Source: Paracoccus xiamenensis (GTDB taxonomy: Bacteria > Pseudomonadota > Alphaproteobacteria > Rhodobacterales > Rhodobacteraceae). Taken from it: a stretch of 64,000 nucleotides of DNA. Within the stretch, counting starts at the first letter, position 1. Every line of letters starts with the position of its first letter. The notes beneath the pieces were generated by a model that was not told the origin of the DNA, made no database searches, and worked only from the letters and a program-made list of their open reading frames with translations. The DNA lies in assembly GCF_011308835.1 (NCBI RefSeq), contig NZ_JAAOHY010000010.1:42265-106264 (forward strand), read 5' to 3'. Shown here piece after piece: positions 35,376-42,924 of this stretch. A program made the position numbers and the translations under genes.

Positions 35376-36086
35376 TCAGGGGCGGATGGTCTGGATCGTC
35401 ACATAACCGAGGTTGGGGCTGATCCATTGGCGCGAGACCGGGATTTGGCCCGAAGCGCTGACCAGATAGGAGTTCTGGACCTCAATCCCGCCACCCTGGC
35501 AGGTTTCCACGACCTGCGTGGCGTTCCAGCCCGTGCCTGCGAAGGCAAAGCTTTTGCCGCCGCCGATCGCAACCGTGCAGTTCATCGGTAGCGGACGTTC
35601 CACCCCGTCGCCTTCCAGATAGCGGTTGATGCGCGTGGCCTGACCTGACCGGCGTGACCGGATCAGAGCGGCGACATTGTCGACCTCGGCCACGGACAGA
35701 TCATGGCCCAGCCCCTTGGTGCCGGTCAGCATGCCGCCGCGGGTGATGAGCGCCTGCTCGTTCGGGGTCATGTAGGTGCGCATGCCGCCATTCTCGCCGG
35801 TCATGGCCATCACCTGCGTGGCACCGCTGCTTTCCAGCCCGACCAGGATCAGCGGTGCAGGGTTGGCGGCAAGCGCGCGCGCGGCCATTTCGTCCGCCGA
35901 CAGGGGGGCTTTTTGTTGGGCCTCGGCCTGATCCGCGTTGCCGGTGACGCGGCCCATGGTCGGGCCTACGGCCTGACGCAGCTGGCCGAGGATGGTGCCC
36001 TGCGCCTCGTCGTCAGGCGTGCCGCAGGCGGCCAGCAGCAGCGCGGTGGCCATCAGCCCCGCCACGTTATTCATCACGCGAGTCAT
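35376..36086 (-). CDS. yjbF: YjbF/GfcB-family lipoprotein
   Basis: A 236-residue predicted outer-membrane lipoprotein; the signal peptide ends with the lipobox LLLAACGT. Family features include LILVGLESSGATQVM and RTYMTPNEQALITRGGMLTGTKGLGHDL, the most conserved stretch of YjbF/GfcB proteins, and a late FTGTGW-like FAFAGTGWNATQVVETC. In E. coli these proteins belong to exopolysaccharide and group 4 capsule loci. The ATG overlapping the yjbH stop (ATGA) was chosen, so it is coupled to yjbH. YjbG is absent here. Confidence 0.9.
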   Translation of the reverse strand: MTRVMNNVAGLMATALLLAACGTPDDEAQGTILGQLRQAVGPTMGRVTGNADQAEAQQKAPLSADEMAARALAANPAPLILVGLESSGATQVMAMTGENGGMRTYMTPNEQALITRGGMLTGTKGLGHDLSVAEVDNVAALIRSRRSGQATRINRYLEGDGVERPLPMNCTVAIGGGKSFAFAGTGWNATQVVETCQGGGIEVQNSYLVSASGQIPVSRQWISPNLGYVTIQTIRP

Positions 36087-38230
36087 CGCCAGAATTTCCC
36101 CCATCCGTCATAGAGTTTGTTGGTGTGGTTCTCGCGCACCATTTCATACAGCCGTCCATCGACACGCACGCGCGAGCCGCCGTCGCGCGACAGCGACCGG
36201 ATGGTGCCGCCGATCCGGCGGTTCGAAGGCTGTCCGATCGCCCAGGTCAGCGGAATCGACAGCTTCACGCCCTTGTCGTAGGAGCCTTCGCCGAATTCTT
36301 CCTCGCTGAGGTCGGTCTTGCTGGCATAGGCGCCGACGCGCCAGCCGTTTTCGAATTCACGGTTCAGCGCCACGGTGGCGCCGACGTCGCCCGCCAGATA
36401 CTGGCCGACGTCGATCTGCCCCCAGATACCGCCGCCGAAGTCGTAATAGGCCGAGACGTGGCCGGTGGTGACTTCGTAGTCGCGGAACTCGAACGCCTTT
36501 TCAAAGTCGCGCTTGCGGACGCGGTTGATTTCCGCGCCAAGCGCCAGGCGGCTGTCGACGGGTTTCCACAGGATCTCGCCCGACACGCCGCCGTAAGCGC
36601 GTTCCAGCAGGCCTATGGTGACGCGGCTATAGGTGGTTGCGGTCGGCTTGGCATACCATGCCAGCGTCAGCTCCGGCACGGTCGGGCTGGTATTGCCCGA
36701 ATACATCCGGCTGTCGGACCGCACCCGCGGCACGCCGTATTCGTTTTCATCGACGCTCTGCGCTTCATATTCGCTGGTCGACATGTTGCCGGGGGCCTTT
36801 TGGTCGCTATTGCCAAAGACGCGCTGGCGCACGGTGCCCGACAGGATCAGGCCGGGCCGGATCTCGTATTTGGCCGAGGCTTCCAGCCCTGCCTCGTAAC
36901 GGATCGGATCGTCCGGGTCGAACATGCCCAGCGACAGGAAGGGTTTGATACCCCAGGTGAATTTCGGATAGATGCCGGGCGAATAGATCAGGCCTTCGGG
37001 GCTGGGGTCGCCGTCGACGATCTGGGCGCGCTGCGCGATATGGGCCGAGGCGGTGTTTTCCAGCCGCTCGATATCGGAGCGTTGCAGCACCACCGACGAG
37101 GCCGGGATGCCGTTTTCCATCGAGGTGATGACGAAGGTTTCCACCGAAGGGGGCAGTGCGCGGGTCATCAGGCGGGCCGTCCGGCCGATGGCTTCGGCCT
37201 GCATGTTATAGCGCAGGTTGCGGATCCGCACCTCGGCCCGGTTGGGGGTCAGCGCCATGGATTCCAGCACCTGGCCCTCGCCCTTAAGCGCCTTGCTCAG
37301 CGCGGTCTGGATGGCGGGCTGGGCGGTCGGATCGGCGGCCCAGGAACCCGACCAGCCGTCGGGATCGGCCGACGGGGCAGGGCGCGGACGCACCGGGGCC
37401 GGGGCCGGTTCCAGACCGGAAGGGAAGGCCGATTTGCGCGCATTCAGCGCCACGGTGCCCTTGATCCCGAAGGTCTTGCCGCCGACCGTATAGGCGCCCA
37501 GCTGATAGGTGTCACCGATGCGATAGTTGACGCCGAGGTTCAGCTTGCTGTCGACCTCGTCCATGTTGCCGCGATCGACCTCGGGGTCGTAGTCGTCATA
37601 GGAGTATTCGGCCAGCACCGACAGGTTGTCGGTTGCCAGCCATTCGACCGATGCGAAAGGCTTGGCGTCGCCCCTGAACCAGTCGTCGACATTGGGCTTG
37701 CCGCCTTCATCGCTGTAATCGGTTTCCCGCCATGCGCCTGCCAGACGCCCCCAGCCCACACCGGCCGAAACCCGCAGCCGCGGGGTGATGGTCTTGCTGG
37801 CGACCAGATATTCGCCGGAATAGACGCCCGTGCCCAGGAAATCGCGCAGGCCAATCGCCAGCGAGGGCTGCCAGCCCGGCTGTTCGTTCAGCAGCTGGAA
37901 TTGCAGGTCGAAGCTGCGGTCATACAGGGTATCCCTGCTGCCGTCGTCATTGGTGTTGCCGATGTCGTCGATCTGGGAATAGCGCAGCGCCGTCGTCAGC
38001 CGCGGCACCGGCTGGAAGCTCAGCGTGACGCGGCGGCCGTAATCGCTTTGGCTGACCGTTGCCGACAGCTCGCCTTCGGGCGGGGCGAAGGCAGAGGGCG
38101 TGTCGATCGCGCCCGGCATCCCATAGCTGTTCAGGGTCTGCCCCAGCGTGGGCGAGGCAACCCCCAGCGCGGTTACCGAAGCGGTCAGCAGCGCGGTAGA
38201 GGTCAGAAGCAGCGGGCGGAAGCGGCGCAT
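36083..38230 (-). CDS. yjbH: YjbH-family outer-membrane beta-barrel protein
   Basis: A 715-residue exported protein. A signal peptide is followed by LNSYGMPGAIDTPSAFAPPEG, the characteristic opening of YjbH/GfcD proteins, then long alternating beta strands (SVEWLATDNLSVLAEYSYDDY and many like it), a Pro-rich linker at about residues 277-293 and a second beta domain. YjbH-family proteins are predicted barrels for surface polysaccharide export; the mechanism is not established. It is the first gene of a two-gene operon with yjbF. Confidence 0.92.
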   Translation of the reverse strand: MRRFRPLLLTSTALLTASVTALGVASPTLGQTLNSYGMPGAIDTPSAFAPPEGELSATVSQSDYGRRVTLSFQPVPRLTTALRYSQIDDIGNTNDDGSRDTLYDRSFDLQFQLLNEQPGWQPSLAIGLRDFLGTGVYSGEYLVASKTITPRLRVSAGVGWGRLAGAWRETDYSDEGGKPNVDDWFRGDAKPFASVEWLATDNLSVLAEYSYDDYDPEVDRGNMDEVDSKLNLGVNYRIGDTYQLGAYTVGGKTFGIKGTVALNARKSAFPSGLEPAPAPVRPRPAPSADPDGWSGSWAADPTAQPAIQTALSKALKGEGQVLESMALTPNRAEVRIRNLRYNMQAEAIGRTARLMTRALPPSVETFVITSMENGIPASSVVLQRSDIERLENTASAHIAQRAQIVDGDPSPEGLIYSPGIYPKFTWGIKPFLSLGMFDPDDPIRYEAGLEASAKYEIRPGLILSGTVRQRVFGNSDQKAPGNMSTSEYEAQSVDENEYGVPRVRSDSRMYSGNTSPTVPELTLAWYAKPTATTYSRVTIGLLERAYGGVSGEILWKPVDSRLALGAEINRVRKRDFEKAFEFRDYEVTTGHVSAYYDFGGGIWGQIDVGQYLAGDVGATVALNREFENGWRVGAYASKTDLSEEEFGEGSYDKGVKLSIPLTWAIGQPSNRRIGGTIRSLSRDGGSRVRVDGRLYEMVRENHTNKLYDGWGKFWR

Positions 38231-38393
38231 GAAGGGTTCCTCGGCATCTTTTTTGTTGCGGGGACTATAGGGCGGGGGCGCGACCGCGCCAATGGCGGTT
38301 GGTCAGATTGCGGCGGGAATCCGCAACCTGTTGCCCAACTGCCTGCGCAGGCAGGACCGACCACCATGCAGAGGGCCGGTTTATGAGGTCCGA

Positions 38394-38972
38394 TCAGCCC
38401 TGCGCGGGCTTGGCGGCAGGCGCCGTCGCGCTGGAGGTTGTCGCGGCCGTGGCCGGTGCGGCGCAGCCATTGTTGTTGCGCGAGCCGATGCGCAGCGACG
38501 CGGTCATCGGGAACTTTTCGCCCGACATGTCGTCGACGCAGTCCTTGCCGGTGATGTTCAGCGAAAACGGCACTCCGTCCAGGACGCCGATATATTCCAC
38601 GCCTGAAGCATAGACCAGGCGGTTGACCGAGATGTTGCGGCCGCTTTGGTTTTCCGGGGTCTGGTACTTCGCCGTGTTGCCGGACACGTCGATGCGCCAG
38701 AACGGTTCGTTTCCGCGGGCGACGAAGGCGGCGGTGTTCAGCGTCTCGGATTCCGCGGTGGCGACGGCCTTCTGTTCGCCGGCGGTCTCGATCGGGACAT
38801 CGCGGGGGGATACCGCCGGATCGACCAGCGGCGTGCTCATCGGGTCGACGGGGGTGGCGGGGGGCGTGGCCTCCAGCGGCTTGTCCCAGGGCATGCGCAG
38901 GTCTTTCATGGCCTGCTCGTCGCAGGCAGCCAGCGCCAGCGGCAGAAGCACCAGGGCGAGACGGAATTTCAT
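38394..38972 (-). CDS. Lipoprotein with COG3650-like domain
   Basis: A 192-residue predicted lipoprotein (signal peptide, lipobox LALAACDE). After a Pro-rich linker, residues ~80-170 hold ARGNEPFWRIDVSG, YQTPENQSGR and LNITGKDCVDDMSGEKFPMTASL, the pattern of the COG3650 group of small envelope proteins, whose role is unknown but which often appear with META-type domains. The C-terminus is Ala/Thr/Pro-rich. The start was set five codons inside the open frame because AAGGAC precedes this ATG at a normal distance. Confidence 0.78.
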   Translation of the reverse strand: MKFRLALVLLPLALAACDEQAMKDLRMPWDKPLEATPPATPVDPMSTPLVDPAVSPRDVPIETAGEQKAVATAESETLNTAAFVARGNEPFWRIDVSGNTAKYQTPENQSGRNISVNRLVYASGVEYIGVLDGVPFSLNITGKDCVDDMSGEKFPMTASLRIGSRNNNGCAAPATAATTSSATAPAAKPAQG

Positions 38973-39258
38973 CGGGCTGTCCTTCATTCTGTTTGTGGCC
39001 GTTTCGGGCTTGGGCGCGTGGCACCAATCCTGTATCCGGCCCGGGTCTGGGCGTATATTTGGGCCTGCAATAGCCTATTGCCCCCGGATCCGGCAAGCGC
39101 TGCGCCAGAAGGCAGCCGGGGGCGGCAGGTTTCGATCCGCCCAGATTCTGGTCAGCGGGCAGGATATTGCCTATTTTTCGGGCATGGGTGAAGGTTTTTC
39201 AGCGCCGTCCTGCCCTAATCTGCTTGAGAAGACCGCAACCGCGCATTCTGCAAGGCAT

Positions 39259-40320
39259 ATGGAGTTGATGACGACGATGCAGACCCCCGACGAAAAACGC
39301 CCCGCGCCCGTTCTGTCGGACCCGATCCGGCTGGGTGCGGTCACGCTGGGTGCGCCGGTTTTTCTGGCGCCAATGGCCGGAATCACCGACCTGCCGTTTC
39401 GTCGTGCCGTGGCCGGTTTCGGTGCCGGCCTCGTGGTCAGCGAGATGGTGGCCTCCAGCGAGATGGTGACCAGCCGGCCCTCGCCGCGCGCCTCGGTCCG
39501 GGCAAGGGCGCTGACCGAGGGGGGCACGCCGGTTTCCGTCCAGATCGCCGGGCGCGAGGCGGCACCCATGGCTGAAACTGCGCGCATCGTGGCCGGAATG
39601 GGCGCACGGATCATTGATATCAACATGGGTTGCCCGGCCAAGAAGGTGACGGGCGGTCTGTCGGGGGCGGCGCTGATGCGCGATCTCGATCATGCGCTTG
39701 GGCTGATTGATGCGGTGGTCGGCGCGGTCGATCTGCCGGTGACGCTGAAGATGCGGCTGGGCTGGGATGGCGATTGCCTGAACGCGGCGGAGCTTTCGGC
39801 GCGTGCGCGCGATGCAGGTGTGCAGATGCTGACCGTTCACGGGCGCACACGGGCGCAGTTCTACACCGGCAGTGCCGATTGGGCGGCGATCCGCGGGGTG
39901 GCGAACCTGCCCGACCGGCCGCCGCTGGTTGCCAATGGCGATATCGTCGATGCGGATAGCGCCCGCGCGGCGCTTGCGGCCTCTGGTGCCGAGGCGGTGA
40001 TGGTCGGGCGCGGCGCGCAAGGCGCGCCGTGGAAGCTGGCCGAGATCTCCCACGCGCTTTACGGCACGCCCGCGCCGCTGGTGCCGCAGGGGGCCGCGCT
40101 CGCCGATCTGATCGCCGGCCATTACGAGGACATGATGGCCTTCTATGGCACCGATCCCGGCCTGCGCGTCGCCCGCAAGCATCTTGGCTGGTATGCGCAG
40201 GCCACCGGCGCCGAGGGCCGTGATCTGCTGATGCGCGCGCCAAGCCCGGCCGAAACGCTGCGGCTGATCCGCCAGGTGTTTGCCGACGCGCCCGGCCCCC
40301 AGCAAAAGGCCGCCGCATGA
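39259..40320 (+). CDS. dusB: tRNA-dihydrouridine synthase (DusB / NifR3)
   Basis: An FMN enzyme that reduces uridines in the tRNA D-loop. It has the Dus motifs FLAPMAGITDLPFR at the N-terminus, DINMGCPAKKV around the catalytic region, TLKMRLGWD and TVHGRTRAQFYTG, and a C-terminal helical RNA-binding domain with ARKHLGWY. The 353-residue start has AAGG only three bases away; ATGs three and six codons later are possible. It heads the classical nifR3-ntrB-ntrC-ntrY-ntrX cluster and overlaps ntrB by four bases. The frame is open far upstream but antisense to a lipoprotein gene. Confidence 0.95.
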   Translation: MELMTTMQTPDEKRPAPVLSDPIRLGAVTLGAPVFLAPMAGITDLPFRRAVAGFGAGLVVSEMVASSEMVTSRPSPRASVRARALTEGGTPVSVQIAGREAAPMAETARIVAGMGARIIDINMGCPAKKVTGGLSGAALMRDLDHALGLIDAVVGAVDLPVTLKMRLGWDGDCLNAAELSARARDAGVQMLTVHGRTRAQFYTGSADWAAIRGVANLPDRPPLVANGDIVDADSARAALAASGAEAVMVGRGAQGAPWKLAEISHALYGTPAPLVPQGAALADLIAGHYEDMMAFYGTDPGLRVARKHLGWYAQATGAEGRDLLMRAPSPAETLRLIRQVFADAPGPQQKAAA

Positions 40321-41426
40321 ATTTTTCCCCCGGCCCCAGTTTCGATGCTCTGCCTTTGCCGGGGCTGATGCTGGACGCCGAAAACCGGCTGGTCGGGGTG
40401 AATGACGCGGCAGAGCTGTGGCTGAACCTGTCGCGCCGGACTGCGCTTGGTCACCGACTGGATGATGAGATGATCCAGTCCCGGCTGCGGATCGACCCGC
40501 CGATCTGTCCGTTGACCGACCGGGTGCGTCAGGCGCAGGGCGCACTTGGCCTGCCGCGCGTGCGCTTTGATCTTGGCGACCGCTCGGGCGGGCATCAGCC
40601 GCGTTTTGGCGACATCCATCTGGGACCGGCCCCCGAGGCACTGCCCGGCGGCGTCACCGTGCTGATCGCCCCCACCGAACCGGCAGAGCGGATGGAGCCG
40701 GGCCATGCTGCCCGCAAGGCCGCGCGTCAGGCCATCGGCATGGCCGAGATGCTGGCCCATGAGATCAAGAACCCTCTGGCCGGCATTCGTGGCGCGGCGC
40801 AGCTTCTGTCGATGAACGTTGCCGAGGAAGACCGCGAGTTCACCGAGTTGATCGTCGAGGAATCGCGCCGGATCGTGGCGCTTCTGGATCAGGTTGAACG
40901 CTTTGGGGACACCACGGCGCCCGATATGCGCGCGGTGAACCTTCACGATATCCTTGAACGCGCCCGCCGCTCGGCCGAGCTTGGATTTGCCCGCAATGTC
41001 GAGGTCATCACCGAATACGACCCGTCGCTGCCCGACGCGCTTGGCGATGACGACCAGCTGATGCAGGTGGCGCTGAACCTGCTGAAGAACGCCACCGAGG
41101 CGCTGACCCGTGGTCAGGCCGAAGGGGCAGGCGGCCGCACCATCCGCATCCGCAGTTTCTATGACGGTGCGCTGCGCGTCGACCGCAGTGCGGCAGCGCC
41201 GCAAGGCCGCCTGCTGCCGCTGCAGGTCGAGATCGAGGATGACGGTCCCGGCATCCCCGAGGGTATCGCTGCGCAGATTTTCGAGCCCTTCGTGTCGGGC
41301 CGCGAGAACGGCACCGGGCTGGGCCTGGCGCTGGTGTCGAAGATTGTCACCGATCATGGCGGCTGGCTGCGGGTCGATTCACGCCCCGGCCGCACTGTTT
41401 TCCGTATTTCATTACCAAAGGCTTGA
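40317..41426 (+). CDS. ntrB: Nitrogen regulation sensor histidine kinase NtrB
   Basis: A soluble two-component kinase that phosphorylates NtrC when nitrogen is short and, with PII protein, dephosphorylates it when nitrogen is ample. The 369 residues hold an N-terminal PAS domain (LPGLMLDAENRLVGVNDAAELW), the phosphoacceptor H148 in AHEIKNPLAGIRGAAQLL, and an ATPase domain with NLLKNATEAL, DDGPGIP and GTGLGLALV. It overlaps dusB and is four bases before ntrC, so all three are one transcript. Confidence 0.96.
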   Translation: MNFSPGPSFDALPLPGLMLDAENRLVGVNDAAELWLNLSRRTALGHRLDDEMIQSRLRIDPPICPLTDRVRQAQGALGLPRVRFDLGDRSGGHQPRFGDIHLGPAPEALPGGVTVLIAPTEPAERMEPGHAARKAARQAIGMAEMLAHEIKNPLAGIRGAAQLLSMNVAEEDREFTELIVEESRRIVALLDQVERFGDTTAPDMRAVNLHDILERARRSAELGFARNVEVITEYDPSLPDALGDDDQLMQVALNLLKNATEALTRGQAEGAGGRTIRIRSFYDGALRVDRSAAAPQGRLLPLQVEIEDDGPGIPEGIAAQIFEPFVSGRENGTGLGLALVSKIVTDHGGWLRVDSRPGRTVFRISLPKA

Positions 41427-41430
41427 ACCC

Positions 41431-42840
41431 ATGGACGGAACCATCCTGATTGCCGATGACGACCGCAGCATCCGCATGGTGCTGACGCAGGCGCTCAGCC
41501 GGGCGGGGTGCCGCGTTCATGCCACCGGCAGCCTGCAGCAGCTGTTGAAATGGGTCGAGGAAGGGCGCGGCGATCTGGTGGTGACCGATGTGATGATGCC
41601 CGATGGCAATGGCATCGACACCATCCCGGCCATTCGCCGCATGCGCCCGGACCTGCCCGTCATCGTGATCTCGGCCCAGAATACCATCGTCACCGCCATT
41701 CGCGCGACCGAGGCAGAGGCCTTTGATTACCTGCCCAAACCTTTCGATCTGCCCGATCTTCTGACGCGCGCCCGCGAGGCGCTGGCGCGCAGGCCCCGCA
41801 AGTCCGACCTTGCCCCCGAGGCCCGGACACTTGGCCCTATACCAGAGCCGGTCGCGAACCCGGAGCTGCCGCTGATCGGCCACGCACCTGCGATGCAGGC
41901 GCTGTTTCGGCTGGTGGCCAAGGTGCTGAATGCCGACCTGCCGGTGATGGTGACCGGGCAGGCTGGGGTGGGCAAATCGACCATCGCGCGCGCGCTGCAT
42001 GAATTCTCGGACCGTTCGGCCAGCCCGTTGGTGGTGGTGACGCCTGCCGATGGCGGCGTAGAAAGCCTGACCCGCGCCGTGCAGGATGCGCATGGCGGAA
42101 CCCTGCTGGTCGAAAACCCGGCCGGCTTCGACGCCACCGCGCAGACTCGGCTTCTGGCGTTGCTGGAACAGGCCGATGGGGCGGGCAGGGCGCCGCGCCT
42201 TGTCTCGACCAGCGGACCGAACCCGCAGGAGGACATGGATGAGGGCCGGTTGCGCCCGGATCTGTATTACCGCCTTGCCGGGGCGACGATCTCGGTGCCG
42301 CCGCTGTCGGCGCGACGCGACGACATCCCCGCACTGGCGCAGCACCTGATGGCGCGGGCCGCAGGGCAGGGGCTGGCCGAACGCCCCTTACCCGAGGATG
42401 TTCTGTCCGAGCTGCGGGGCCAGGACTATCCGGGCAATGTCCGCCAGCTTGAAAATCTGGTGCGGCGGCTGGCCCTGACCGGGTCGGGCCCGGTGACAAT
42501 GGCCGAATTGCGCGATGCGCCGGGACCGGCGGCCCCGATGCCGACGGCTGCCGCACGCACGCCCCAACGCGCGGGTGGTGGCGGGGCAGGGCAGTTGTCC
42601 GCCTCGGTCGCGGATCACCTGCAACGCTATTTCGACTTGCATGGCGACGCGCTGCCGCCGCCCGGCCTTTACGACCGCATCCTGCGCGAAATCGAGGTCC
42701 CCTTGCTGGAAATCGCCCTGGATGCCACCGGCGGTAATCAGCTGCGTTGCGCCGAGCTGCTGGGCATCAACCGCAATACGCTGCGCAAGAAGCTATCGGA
42801 TCTGAATATTCAGGTGACACGCCGCCGCCGAGTGATGTAA
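41431..42840 (+). CDS. ntrC: Nitrogen response regulator NtrC lacking the GAFTGA loop
   Basis: A 469-residue response regulator: receiver domain with D53, an AAA+ central domain and a C-terminal Fis-type helix-turn-helix (CAELLGINRNTLRKKL). Walker A (GQAGVGKST, about residues 175-183) is present, but the stretch that should carry ELFG and GAFTGA is missing and Walker B reads GGTLLVENP with no Asp-Glu pair. Rhodobacter capsulatus NtrC is known to lack GAFTGA and to activate sigma70 polymerase; this protein should work the same way. The frame is open upstream inside ntrB; this ATG matches the family N-terminus. Confidence 0.95.
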   Translation: MDGTILIADDDRSIRMVLTQALSRAGCRVHATGSLQQLLKWVEEGRGDLVVTDVMMPDGNGIDTIPAIRRMRPDLPVIVISAQNTIVTAIRATEAEAFDYLPKPFDLPDLLTRAREALARRPRKSDLAPEARTLGPIPEPVANPELPLIGHAPAMQALFRLVAKVLNADLPVMVTGQAGVGKSTIARALHEFSDRSASPLVVVTPADGGVESLTRAVQDAHGGTLLVENPAGFDATAQTRLLALLEQADGAGRAPRLVSTSGPNPQEDMDEGRLRPDLYYRLAGATISVPPLSARRDDIPALAQHLMARAAGQGLAERPLPEDVLSELRGQDYPGNVRQLENLVRRLALTGSGPVTMAELRDAPGPAAPMPTAAARTPQRAGGGGAGQLSASVADHLQRYFDLHGDALPPPGLYDRILREIEVPLLEIALDATGGNQLRCAELLGINRNTLRKKLSDLNIQVTRRRRVM

Positions 42841-42924
42841 AACGGTCACAGCGACGCGCATATCGTCGCGTCGAAGCAACAGAGACGCCGCCCCGAACGG
42901 CGCAGGACCGAGCAGAACGAGGCC

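Noticed and set aside
38339..38354. A perfect 16-base palindrome CTGCCTGCGCAGGCAG upstream of yjbH
   Set aside because: It sits just after the end of the COG3650-like lipoprotein gene beside another small hairpin (TTGCGG/CCGCAA), so it is probably part of that gene's termination region; no further meaning could be supported.
38623..39258. A long N-terminal extension of DusB
   Set aside because: It is antisense to a lipoprotein gene and precedes the family N-terminus.
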